Both the position numbers and the translations under genes were made by a program. Below, in pieces: positions 8,319 through 16,777 of a stretch of 64,000 nt of DNA; position 1 is the first letter of the stretch, and every line of letters begins with the position of its first letter. Below the pieces are notes generated by a model. That model had not been told where the DNA came from. It saw nothing but the letters and a program-made list of their open reading frames with translations, and made no database searches. This stretch comes from Chroococcidiopsis sp. TS-821 (GTDB taxonomy: Bacteria > Cyanobacteriota > Cyanobacteriia > Cyanobacteriales > Chroococcidiopsidaceae), in assembly GCF_002939305.1 (NCBI RefSeq), contig NZ_MVDI01000002.1:372001-436000 (forward strand), in the 5' to 3' direction.

Positions 8319-9500
8319 ATGCGTACCATCGCTGAAATTAATGAAAAAATTGCCAACCAGAGTGTCAAAGTATTGACTGTTGAAGAATTAAAAGCAAGGG
8401 TCGCAGTCGTCGGAATCGCGCAAACAGCCCAAGAAGTTGATGTAATTACAACAGGCACATTTGAGCCGATGGAATCATCGGGAGCCATTATTAATTTAGG
8501 GCATACCGACCCTCCAATCAAAATTCGTCGTTGTTGGCTCGATGGTGTTCCGGCTTATTCAGGTTTTGGTGCAGTGGACTTGTATTTGGGTGCAACGCAA
8601 GCAGTTGAAGCCTTTGATGGTGAGGAAGCACGAGAAAAAGGCGGCGGTCACGTAATCTCTGACTTAATTGCAGGATTACCAGTTCAGTTACGTGCTGTAG
8701 GACAAGTCACCGATTGCTATCCGCGTGCGAGCTTTGAAACGACCATTACCCGCGATACAATTAACCAGTTTTATTTATTTAATCCTCGAAATCTATATCA
8801 AAATTTTATCGTAGGAGTCAACGGCGGCGATCGCCCTTTATATACGTATCTAGGTCCACTACAACCGCGTTTAAGTAATGCAGTTTACTCTAACCCTGGT
8901 GCGCTTTCGCCACTATTAAACGATCCTGATTTACAAACAATTGGTATTGGTACGCGAATCTTTTTAGGTGGTGGAATTGGCTATGTCGCGTGGGAAGGGA
9001 CGCAGCACTTTCCTTTACAAAAGCGGCTTCCCAACCATACCCCAATTGGTCCTGCGGCAACTTTAGCGTTAATTGGCGATGCTAAGCAAATGGATGCTCG
9101 TTGGGTACGTGGTTGCTATTTTAAAAGCTATGGTCCTTCACTCATGCTTGGTGTCGGAGTACCAATACCGGTTTTAAATGAAGAAGTCGTTGCCCACTGT
9201 GCAGTTCAAGACAACGACTTAGTTGCGCCTATTGTCGATTTTTCAATTCCGCGTCGCGTGCGTCCTACGTTTGGTTTAGTTAGCTACGCACAGCTTAAGT
9301 CTGGACGAATCACAATTGAAGGCAAGCCTGTGCGCGTAGCTCCCCTGGCAAGTTTGTTTTTGTCGCGTCAAGTCGCCATTACCCTCAAACAATGGATTGA
9401 AGCAGGAAAATTTACACTTACTGAACCTGTTGCCCCTATTCCCAAAGAACGGTCTTTTCTTCCTCAAGATATTTGGGGCGCCCAAGTTGCGTTGGAGTGA
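8319..9500 (+). CDS. DUF39 / HcyBio homocysteine biosynthesis protein
   Basis: A 393-aa member of the family (PF01837) that in methanogens and some anaerobes is required to make homocysteine from aspartate semialdehyde and reduced sulfur. Characteristic parts are ITTGTFEPMESSGAIINLGH near 45, CWLDGVPAYSGFGAVDLYLGA near 70, GTRIFLGGGIGYVAWEGTQH near 210, and a Cys-containing segment WVRGCYFKSYGPSLMLGVG near 265. The CBS or ferredoxin domains seen in some archaeal forms are absent. I chose the ATG at 8319 over a TTG three codons earlier. The role in a cyanobacterium is inferred only. Confidence 0.85.
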   Translation: MRTIAEINEKIANQSVKVLTVEELKARVAVVGIAQTAQEVDVITTGTFEPMESSGAIINLGHTDPPIKIRRCWLDGVPAYSGFGAVDLYLGATQAVEAFDGEEAREKGGGHVISDLIAGLPVQLRAVGQVTDCYPRASFETTITRDTINQFYLFNPRNLYQNFIVGVNGGDRPLYTYLGPLQPRLSNAVYSNPGALSPLLNDPDLQTIGIGTRIFLGGGIGYVAWEGTQHFPLQKRLPNHTPIGPAATLALIGDAKQMDARWVRGCYFKSYGPSLMLGVGVPIPVLNEEVVAHCAVQDNDLVAPIVDFSIPRRVRPTFGLVSYAQLKSGRITIEGKPVRVAPLASLFLSRQVAITLKQWIEAGKFTLTEPVAPIPKERSFLPQDIWGAQVALE

Positions 9501-9597
9501 AAGAGGAGCTAGTAATTAGTTTTGTTTGCAAAGAATTGAGAGTTTTGAAGGACAAGAATTGTCTCAAGCTCATAACTCCTCTTTTGCTTCTTCTGCT

Positions 9598-10527
9598 TCA
9601 GTTCGGTGGCTTCGGGCGTTTGATTGGTTTAGGAACAGATGATTTGGGAATCGGTCGTGCTGTCGGCTTGGAGTCTAGAGTTTTACGCACAGGGCGCGGT
9701 GTTTCTGCATTACGCTTAGGTAGGGGATAACCTCCTTTACGTGGAGGAGCGCCGCGCTTTAATTTAGGCTTCGATGGCAGAATGGCGATCGCATTTCCTT
9801 CTTTTAGTACAAGAGCTTTGTCCTGTCTTTTGGCATGTAAGTCCCAAAACTGACCAACCGCTTTAGTTCCTAGATTGCCATGAAGTTTTAACTTAAAATA
9901 CTTAGGCTTTTCTGAGTCCTTGCGCGGAGCCTGCTTGATTTTGACAATGAAGTGTTCGTCGGGCGCAGACTGATAAACGATCTCTCCTCGCACCGAAAAA
10001 TAACCGTCTTCCAGTAGCGGCGTAGTCGATGTCGTTTCCTCAGGCGTAGCAGGAAATTCTTCACCTTGATTTCCGCTTTTTGCTCCTTGGTCTATTGTAT
10101 TTTGCTGTTTTGCTAACTTATCTGGTTCCCAAACACCGACAACTTGTAGGTGTAAGCTTCCTTCTTTCTGTTGCGTACGCGGATACACTACCCACAAATG
10201 CTCTTGCGATAAATCGAGGTGGTTCCGCACTAAACTCATAATCCTGCCAAGAAGGACAGTATTAATTTCTATGCGATCGCTGGTCAACAGAAGACCTTTG
10301 GTGAATTGTTCGCTGCTAGGGATGTACTTGCCACGAACTAACCCGATCGCGCGATACTGCATTGGTTCGCTCGGAGGTGGAATCGGTTGCTGTCGATTGA
10401 CAGATTCTAAGGTAGTTTCTGGTGCATTTGGTAACGATTCAGCTTCGGTATTTGTTTGAGAGCTGATCGTGACGCGCTCAAAAGCAGCATTAGACGATTC
10501 GGAAAACGGATTAACAGAGGAATTCAT
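9598..10527 (-). CDS. Conserved cyanobacterial protein of unknown function with basic proline-rich tail
   Basis: I do not recognise a named family. It has 309 aa from the ATG at 10527, which has AAGGAG 5 nt upstream; an upstream ATG at 10557 lacks such a site. A low-complexity N-terminus precedes two similar beta-rich segments, one beginning YRAIGLVRGKY (about 58) and one beginning YFSVRGEIVYQS (about 177), which could be OB-like. A Gly/Glu-rich linker joins them. The C-terminal 50 residues are rich in Lys, Arg and Pro (GAPPRKGGYPLPKR, PKPIKRPKPPN), suggesting nucleic-acid or other polyanion binding. That last point is inference. Confidence 0.7.
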   Translation of the reverse strand: MNSSVNPFSESSNAAFERVTISSQTNTEAESLPNAPETTLESVNRQQPIPPPSEPMQYRAIGLVRGKYIPSSEQFTKGLLLTSDRIEINTVLLGRIMSLVRNHLDLSQEHLWVVYPRTQQKEGSLHLQVVGVWEPDKLAKQQNTIDQGAKSGNQGEEFPATPEETTSTTPLLEDGYFSVRGEIVYQSAPDEHFIVKIKQAPRKDSEKPKYFKLKLHGNLGTKAVGQFWDLHAKRQDKALVLKEGNAIAILPSKPKLKRGAPPRKGGYPLPKRNAETPRPVRKTLDSKPTARPIPKSSVPKPIKRPKPPN

Positions 10528-10966
10528 AAAAACTCCTTGCGGCGGAGACACATCCAAATTGAGATTTTCTTGGGCACTTGCACATTAGCTGTAAACTGCC
10601 AGGAAGTACGCACTTGTAGCTTCTAGGCAAGAACAGTAGCTTAAACGCATTTTGCAAAGTCCAGTGTGCGCAGCATAGCACAGGTACATACCGTCTAGTC
10701 ATCAAACACAGAACTACCATCACATTCCCAACATTATCTAAAGGTTCTGTGCATTGTTCTAAGCGTTCGTCAAGTTCAAATTCTATTTCACAGCGCGTTC
10801 CCACAAAAAAAATTGGTTGAAATCTGTTTTAAGTACCCACTTGAGTCACATTGGAGATATTTTAACTTGTAGGTCTAAATACTTTGGCAAAGTTAAAGCA
10901 TTTTTCAGTAATGCACTATTGCGTTAAAGATAATATTATTTTAAATCTAGAGTTCAAGGCAGTTTT
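10528..10966. other. Divergent intergenic region between the 309-aa protein and the TPR protein
   Basis: About 440 bp. A 97-codon Cys-rich minus-strand frame here overlaps the neighbouring start and has no recognisable features, so it was dismissed. Otherwise I see only AT-rich sequence. Confidence 0.45.
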
Positions 10967-11791
10967 GTGTCTCAACCACGTAGACGCTGGTTTATTAGTA
11001 TAGTTCTGGTGCTGGCAATCATTGCCTTTATTGGGTTTTCCATGCTTCCGTTGTTCAGTACCGCATTTCGTGCTAGTCAACCAGCAGGCGAAGCACCTGT
11101 CACAAATCAGGCGCAACAACTTACAGCAGCAGCACGCGGCTATGAAGTTGTTCTTCAGCGAGAACCAGAAAATCAAACAGCGCTACGGGGACTCGTCAAA
11201 GCGCGACTTGAGTTGTTGGACCTTCAAGGTGCCGTTGCTCCTCTAGAGAAATTGGCAGCATTGAATCCGACAGAAACCGAATACGGGCTACTTTTAGCAG
11301 AAGTTAAGCAAAGATTAGGCGATCGCGAAGGTGAAGCGGCAGCTTATCGCTCGATTCTTGCAGAAAGTCCAGGTAATCTTCAAGCGCTCGAAGGACTCGC
11401 AAATATTCAATTACGCGAAAAACGACCAGCGGAGGCGGTGACATTACTCCAAAATACCCTTGCCAACGCGCAACAAGCCGATCGAAATCAGTCCAGTATC
11501 GACGTTAATGCCGTTCGGCTACTATTGGCGCAAGTTTATGCCACACAGCAAAATTACGACGAGGCGATCGCGATCTACGACGAATTAATTAGCAATAACA
11601 AACAAGACTTTCGTCCAGTATTAGCAAAAGCAATGGCTCTGCAGCAACAAGGCAAAAGTGAGGAAGCTAAACCTTTATTCGATAGCGCTGCGTCTTTAGC
11701 TCCTGCACAATACAAAGAACGCATCAATCAACTCGCGATCGCGCCACAAGTCGCACCCAGTACAACGCCAACTCCTAGCCCTGCTAACTAA
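10967..11791 (+). CDS. Membrane-anchored tetratricopeptide repeat protein
   Basis: A 274-aa protein with one N-terminal membrane helix (about 9-31) and an array of about five TPR units from residue 50 to 255 (for example RGYEVVLQREPENQTALRG and AIAIYDELISNNKQDFRPVL), ending in a Ser/Thr/Pro tail. TPR proteins act as assembly scaffolds. Cyanobacterial relatives with this layout include photosynthetic-complex assembly factors such as Pitt, but I cannot assign it to one. It starts with GTG. Its 3' end overlaps the convergent GDT1-type gene by 4 bp. Confidence 0.85.
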   Translation: MSQPRRRWFISIVLVLAIIAFIGFSMLPLFSTAFRASQPAGEAPVTNQAQQLTAAARGYEVVLQREPENQTALRGLVKARLELLDLQGAVAPLEKLAALNPTETEYGLLLAEVKQRLGDREGEAAAYRSILAESPGNLQALEGLANIQLREKRPAEAVTLLQNTLANAQQADRNQSSIDVNAVRLLLAQVYATQQNYDEAIAIYDELISNNKQDFRPVLAKAMALQQQGKSEEAKPLFDSAASLAPAQYKERINQLAIAPQVAPSTTPTPSPAN

Positions 11792-12405
11792 GAACCTTCC
11801 CACCACGCAACTAACCCGAAGAGCAAAAACAAGCAGCCACCAAAGATTGTCAGTGCCTGTTCGGAAATGCGACCAGCGAGCATTCTACCACCGATAACTG
11901 CGATCGCAGCACAAAGCGCGTGACCTAATATGGCACCCGTCGTTACCCCAAAAGGATTATTGCCCGCGGCTAAAGCGATCGTTGCAATTTGCGTGCGATC
12001 GCCCCACTCGGCAAGAAACGTCAAAACAAAGGCTTCGGCACAAATGGCCCAATTCGTTGGCTGGGAGAGATGACCTTCTGCTTTTTCCACAATGTCTGTT
12101 GCTTCTTGGACAATTTCAGCATCACAAGTATTCGCTGGCATTTGACTCGCATCGTACAGCAGTTTAAAACCAAAGCCAATAAACAAAACGATTTCAGCGT
12201 AATAAATGTAATTTGGTGGCAGCAGCGATGCAACTTGTCCCACAACGACAGATAGCACCGTCATTGCTGCTAAAGCCGCCAACACCGCAACAAAAATCAG
12301 CCTCCGTGAGTGGCGCATTGCCAAAATTGCGGCGATAAAGAACGTTTTATCTCCTAGCTCAGAAACTGCAATGAGTAAAAAGCCCGCAATGAATGCAGAT
12401 AGCAC
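11788..12405 (-). CDS. TMEM165/GDT1 family manganese/calcium transporter (Mnx-like)
   Basis: A 205-aa integral membrane protein with about six helices in two homologous halves. Each half carries the family signature: ELGDKTFF at about 16-23 and EWGDRTQI at about 132-139. A cytosolic loop rich in Asp/Glu lies between them. Family members export Mn2+ (and Ca2+); the Synechocystis protein Mnx moves Mn2+ into the thylakoid lumen. The start is GTG at 12405 with GAGGAG 9 nt upstream, which lies inside the structured leader described next. Which cation it moves is not determined here. Confidence 0.9.
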   Translation of the reverse strand: MLSAFIAGFLLIAVSELGDKTFFIAAILAMRHSRRLIFVAVLAALAAMTVLSVVVGQVASLLPPNYIYYAEIVLFIGFGFKLLYDASQMPANTCDAEIVQEATDIVEKAEGHLSQPTNWAICAEAFVLTFLAEWGDRTQIATIALAAGNNPFGVTTGAILGHALCAAIAVIGGRMLAGRISEQALTIFGGCLFLLFGLVAWWEGS

Positions 12406-12408
12406 CTG

Positions 12409-12478
12409 ATCAAGCTCCTCAAACTAGACTAACTGCAGCTAGAGAGCTTGATGACAGCCAAGTGACCCCACCAAGCTC
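12409..12478 (-). promoter_or_regulatory. Candidate switch-like leader of the GDT1-type gene
   Basis: Read on the minus strand: segment 1 GAGCTTGGTG (12478-12469), segment 2 CATCAAGCTC (12453-12444), segment 3 GAGCTTGAT (12417-12409). Segment 2 can pair with 1 (10 bp, one G.U, 15-nt loop) or with 3 (9 bp perfect). Segment 3 overlaps the Shine-Dalgarno GAGGAG (12420-12415) and its spacer. Two mutually exclusive helices, one hiding the ribosome site, are the hallmark of a translational switch. The GGGGAGUAG core of the known Mn2+ (yybP-ykoY) riboswitch is not seen. Confidence 0.55.
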
Positions 12479-12983
12479 ACACAGAACTGCTGTGAACTCA
12501 GTGAAGGTCTCACTTCCAAATTAGCGCACTCGATGCTATGGCAAGGATCAGAGGTCAAAGGTAAAAGCTAGCTTAATCATACTGAAACTGAGCTTTTATC
12601 ATGTCCTAAGCATCCCTTTAATTGCCATAGTTGCTAAGTTGTCACTCGAACCAGGCGTATCCGCCAGTGTGTTGATTCAAGTGTACTGACAAAATACGTG
12701 TCAGTAGCTACTCCCCTTCAAACTAGGTTTATTTTACTATGTCTTTCGATAGATTTCTCAAAAAAATAGAAAAAATTGAGTTTATCAAACCACCGCTATT
12801 AGCAGGAAAGCTATTTAGCCACAATTTAGTAAATTTCCTGATCCTTTGATGAATCAGTTGAAGTCAACAGACTTAGATAATAATTAGTTGCCATCATATA
12901 CCGGCCAATCACAACCAAGGTAAGCACTTTACCAAATAACTAGCCCTTCAATAATATTACTAAGCGGATAACCTCACTCTACG
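12479..12983. other. Divergent intergenic region with further leader hairpins
   Basis: About 500 bp. The part next to the GDT1-type gene contains more minus-strand hairpin potential (for example CACAG pairing with CTGTG near 12482-12496). A separate 7-bp hairpin TACTGAC / GTCAGTA sits at 12684-12706. The remainder is AT-rich and must contain promoters for both flanking genes. No gene is supported. Confidence 0.45.
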
Positions 12984-13733
12984 ATGAAATTTATAGGTAT
13001 TGATTTTGGATGGCGATCGCAGCCAAGTGGTTTATGCTGCTTAGAGTGGCAAGATAACGCGTTACAACTCGTCGATTTAGACCGAAAAGAAGCGATCGCT
13101 GACATCTTTATCTGGATTGATACTAAAGTAGCGCGCGAAGCCCCCGCGATCGTAGCCGTAGACGCTCCTACAATCATTCCCAATAAGACAGGAACGCGTT
13201 TACCCGATAAACTCACGCACAAATACTTTGGCAAATACCACGCAGGCTGCTACCCAGCAAACCAAAGTTTAGCCTTTGCCCAACGCACCATTAACTTTGG
13301 CTTAGAACTCGAAGCCAGAGGCTTCACCCACGCCCCGCAAATCGAGCCACAAAAACTCGGAAGATACCAAATCGAAGTTTTCCCACATCCCGCGATCGTT
13401 CACTTATTCAACCTTAACCGCATCCTCAAATACAAAAAAGGACGCCTCAGCGATCGCTGTCTAGAACTCGCAAAACTCCTCAACTACATTCATAATTTCC
13501 TACCTACGCTACAACCTTCTTTGCGCTCTATGTGTTTTTGTGGTTCGCTTCCCCAAGAAATCCCCAGCATCACAGCCCTCAAAGCACTCGAAGACAAACT
13601 CGACAGCCTCATCTGCGCTTACGTAGCCGCTTATTGGTGGTACTGGGGAACCGAACGAAACTTAGTTCTCGGCGATCGCACAACAGGTTATATCATAGTC
13701 CCCAAAAAACCAACTACTGGTTTGCCCACATAA
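12984..13733 (+). CDS. DUF429 family protein (predicted RNase H-like fold)
   Basis: A 249-aa protein. It begins MKFIGIDFGW, the first strand and acidic residue of an RNase H/actin-like fold, and has a second acidic strand AIVAVDAPTIIPNKTG near 55-70. Further family features are a YPANQSLAF segment and the IEVFPHPAIVHLF motif near 130. Members are predicted nucleases of unknown role. A HIP1 site lies within the first 15 codons. The 3' end overlaps the convergent phosphorylase gene by 20 bp. Confidence 0.78.
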   Translation: MKFIGIDFGWRSQPSGLCCLEWQDNALQLVDLDRKEAIADIFIWIDTKVAREAPAIVAVDAPTIIPNKTGTRLPDKLTHKYFGKYHAGCYPANQSLAFAQRTINFGLELEARGFTHAPQIEPQKLGRYQIEVFPHPAIVHLFNLNRILKYKKGRLSDRCLELAKLLNYIHNFLPTLQPSLRSMCFCGSLPQEIPSITALKALEDKLDSLICAYVAAYWWYWGTERNLVLGDRTTGYIIVPKKPTTGLPT

Positions 13734-16272
13734 TTACCCTAGGCTCATAAGGACTTGAAAGCAGCGCGTGCTTCGGTAAAACGCGCAAAGATAGCCCATG
13801 TAAACCGGAAGTTGTATAAGTAATCGTGCCAGTATAAATGCTATAGCCTTGTTGATCGCGACCTTGGTAATTCATTTCGCGCGCGATTCCATTGACAATT
13901 TCGCCACTCGCGTCAACAGCACCTTGATAGAGTTCTACCTGCACATCTTCCGGCGAGAGACTCGCCAAGTCAATTTGGGCTTTTACTGAGATGTCTTGAT
14001 TGACTTGCACGTCAGAATCGGCAGCAATATCAATATTGACAATTTTGATATTAAACCAGCGATCGAGAAGATTAATTTTCCACTGCGCTAATTCGCGTGC
14101 CGGACTATAGTGATTCGCAGTTAAAGTATGGTAGCGATCGCTCGCGGGGAAATAGGCTTTTGTTGCATAATCGCGCACCATCCGCGCAGTATTAAAAAAG
14201 GGACAATTGTAACGAATTGCTGCTTTCATTTTGGCAATCCATTGACGCGGTAGCCCGTCAGCATCGCGGTTATAGAATAAGGGAACCACTTCTTTTTCGA
14301 GTAACTCATAAAAAGCATTCGCTTCGACTTCATCCTGATAGTGGGGATCGTCGTAAGTTTCACCGTGTCCAATTGCCCAACCAGTGCGAACATAGTCAGC
14401 TTCATCCCACCAACCATCCAGCACGCTGAGGTTCAGCAATCCATTCATCGCTGCTTTCATTCCACTCGTACCTGAAGCTTCTCTAGGGCGGCGCGGCGTA
14501 TTTAACCACACATCGCAACCTGCAACGAGTAAACGGGCGATGTGAATATCGTAGTTAGGCACAAAGACAACTTGCTTTTCGGCACCATGTTCCTGAATAA
14601 AGTGATTAATATCGCGAATCAGTTCTTTACCAGGAATATCTTTCGGATGCGCTTTACCCGCAATGACAAGTTGTACTTTGCGATCTTTATTTGCCATGAG
14701 AATGCGCTTGATCCGCTCGACATCGTGCATCCACAGTGTTGCGCGCTTATAAGTTGCAAAGCGACGCGCAAAACCAATTGTCAGCGTTGCGGGATCGAGA
14801 ACTTCTTGGGCTTGCGCGATTTCTTGAAAAGAAGCCCCGCGATCGCGTAAATGCTTAACTAAGTGTTCGCGCACCGCGACAATCATTTCTACCTTACAGC
14901 GTTCGTGATTGCGCCATAATTCTTCGTCGGGGATAGCATCGACGCGTTCCCAGAGTGGATGCTCCGCTGGTGCTGATGACCAAGTAGGACCAAGGTAGCG
15001 ATCGTATAATTCTTGCGTTGATTTAGCAACACAACTGCGCGCGTGAACGCCATTCGTAATTGAAGTAATCGGCACTTCATCTTCCGGTAAATTGCGCCAC
15101 AAACCTTGAAACATCTCGCGCGACACGACACCATGCAGTTTTGCCACACCGTTAGCAAATGTTGCCATTTTCAGCGCAAAAACTGCCATACTAAAGGGTG
15201 CAGTGAGATCGCCTGTATTTTCTCGTCCTAACCCCAAAAATTGATCCTTGGATAATCCAAACTCATCGGCATAATGCCCTAAGTAATACAAAACTTTATC
15301 GGGTGGAAATAAGTCAATTCCCGCCGGCACAGGAGTATGAGTTGTGAAAATATTACTCGAAATGACGACTTGTCTTGCGGTAGCATAATCTAGCCCTTCT
15401 TGCATTAAGCTCCGAATACGCTCTAACGTCAGAAAAGCCGAGTGACCTTCGTTCATATGATACGCTGTCACTTTGTATCCCAATGCCTTGAGCATCAACA
15501 CCCCACCAATGCCCAACATAATTTCTTGGTGGATGCGCATATCAATGTCACCGCCATATAACTGATCGGTGATGTCGTGGTCGTACGGGTTATTTGGTTC
15601 AATATTAGTATCGAGTAAGTATAGCGGTACTCTGCCTACTTGCACGCGCCATACCCGCGCATAAACAGTACGCCCAGGATAAGGAACCGCAATGCGCAAC
15701 TCTGACCCATCAGGATTACGCTCTAAATGCAGCGGCATATTATAAAAATCATTGATCGGATAACGTTCTTGTTGCCAACCGTCAGGGTTAAGATACTGCG
15801 CAAAGTAGCCTTGCTGGTACAGTAAGCCAACTCCTACGAGTGGCAATCCTAAATCGCTAGCTGATTTGAGGTGGTCGCCTGCTAAAACGCCTAAACCTCC
15901 AGAATAGATAGGTAAGCAATCAACTAAGCCAAATTCTGCAGAAAAATACGCGTAACACTCGGATTTCTGCGGGCGATTTCGTTCATACCACGTGGCTTCT
16001 TGCAAATATTCTTCTAACTGGCGCGCGGCTCGATCCATTTGTGCGAGAAAGCCTTCGTCTTCCACAACTTCTTGCAGCCGTGTTTGACTAATTGTTCCTA
16101 GCATCAATACAGGATTGTGGTGACTCGATTCCCACAGATCGAGATCTAAGCGGCGGAACAAGTCTTTAGCTTCGGTGTTCCAGTCCCAGTAAAGATTGTA
16201 GGCAAGCTGCCGCAATTTTTCTAAATGAGGCGGCAAAGCTGGAGAGACGTTGAATGTGTAGATTGGTTGCAT
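13714..16272 (-). CDS. glgP: Alpha-glucan (glycogen/maltodextrin) phosphorylase, GT35
   Basis: Releases glucose-1-phosphate from alpha-1,4-glucans by phosphorolysis with pyridoxal phosphate, mobilising glycogen at night. The 852-aa protein is of the bacterial/archaeal type, with an N-terminal DUF3417 segment (residues 1-115) rather than the plant/animal type. GT35 motifs include GGLGVLAGDH near 125, NEGHSAF near 275, and the PLP-lysine segment EASGTSGMKAAMNG near 600-613. The C-terminal 100 residues form a beta-rich extension. It is transcribed alone, with a 266-bp upstream gap before psbI, which is divergent. Confidence 0.94.
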   Translation of the reverse strand: MQPIYTFNVSPALPPHLEKLRQLAYNLYWDWNTEAKDLFRRLDLDLWESSHHNPVLMLGTISQTRLQEVVEDEGFLAQMDRAARQLEEYLQEATWYERNRPQKSECYAYFSAEFGLVDCLPIYSGGLGVLAGDHLKSASDLGLPLVGVGLLYQQGYFAQYLNPDGWQQERYPINDFYNMPLHLERNPDGSELRIAVPYPGRTVYARVWRVQVGRVPLYLLDTNIEPNNPYDHDITDQLYGGDIDMRIHQEIMLGIGGVLMLKALGYKVTAYHMNEGHSAFLTLERIRSLMQEGLDYATARQVVISSNIFTTHTPVPAGIDLFPPDKVLYYLGHYADEFGLSKDQFLGLGRENTGDLTAPFSMAVFALKMATFANGVAKLHGVVSREMFQGLWRNLPEDEVPITSITNGVHARSCVAKSTQELYDRYLGPTWSSAPAEHPLWERVDAIPDEELWRNHERCKVEMIVAVREHLVKHLRDRGASFQEIAQAQEVLDPATLTIGFARRFATYKRATLWMHDVERIKRILMANKDRKVQLVIAGKAHPKDIPGKELIRDINHFIQEHGAEKQVVFVPNYDIHIARLLVAGCDVWLNTPRRPREASGTSGMKAAMNGLLNLSVLDGWWDEADYVRTGWAIGHGETYDDPHYQDEVEANAFYELLEKEVVPLFYNRDADGLPRQWIAKMKAAIRYNCPFFNTARMVRDYATKAYFPASDRYHTLTANHYSPARELAQWKINLLDRWFNIKIVNIDIAADSDVQVNQDISVKAQIDLASLSPEDVQVELYQGAVDASGEIVNGIAREMNYQGRDQQGYSIYTGTITYTTSGLHGLSLRVLPKHALLSSPYEPRVIMWANQ

Positions 16273-16538
16273 AAGATGGCAGATTTGTGTTCGGTTATCG
16301 AATCGGTTATCGAAAAATTGTTTAACTACTTCTGCCGCAAGGTGGCAACGATGAATACTTTAATTTAAGTATGACTGCGGCGATTGCCATTCTAGTGAAA
16401 CCTTAACATCAAACTCACGTCAAAGTTTGCAGGCAGTCAAACAATATCAACCAAAAAAGCGACAACATTTGGGTATGATGAAAAGGACTATCTGCGCATC
16501 GCAGTTTCCTTTAGCTTCTCAGAGTTGGAGATACTTTT

Positions 16539-16655
16539 ATGTTGACGCTTAAAGTTGTTGTATATATAGTTGTTACCTTCTTCGTTGGCTTATTCGTCTT
16601 TGGCTTTTTGTCCAATGACCCAGCACGTAACCCTGGTCGTCGGGATCTCGAATAA
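16539..16655 (+). CDS. psbI: Photosystem II reaction centre protein I
   Basis: A 38-aa single-helix subunit bound next to D1/CP43, needed for stable PSII assembly. It begins [12 protein letters not shown], has one membrane helix (about 5-26), and ends with the family signature [14 protein letters not shown]. The length matches known PsbI. TTGGAG lies 8 nt before the ATG. It stands alone, divergent from glgP. Confidence 0.97.
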   Translation: MLTLKVVVYIVVTFFVGLFVFGFLSNDPARNPGRRDLE

Positions 16656-16777
16656 CCACAGGCAAGATGCCGTAGACCAAAAGGCACAAGTTCAGTGAAA
16701 TTTGTTTAATGCTGAAGGGTTAAAAGTGCGCTTGAGGTTATGCACTGGGCTGTCTGTTTGCCTATTTTGACTGAAAT

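Noticed and set aside
10511-10804. 97-codon Cys-rich minus-strand frame upstream of the 309-aa protein
   Set aside because: Overlaps the real gene start and its ribosome site, and shows no domain or conserved pattern.
12421-12600. Classic yybP-ykoY (Mn2+) riboswitch before the GDT1-type gene
   Set aside because: I looked for the GGGGAGUAG core and the matching downstream loop and could not find them; only a generic two-state structure is supported.
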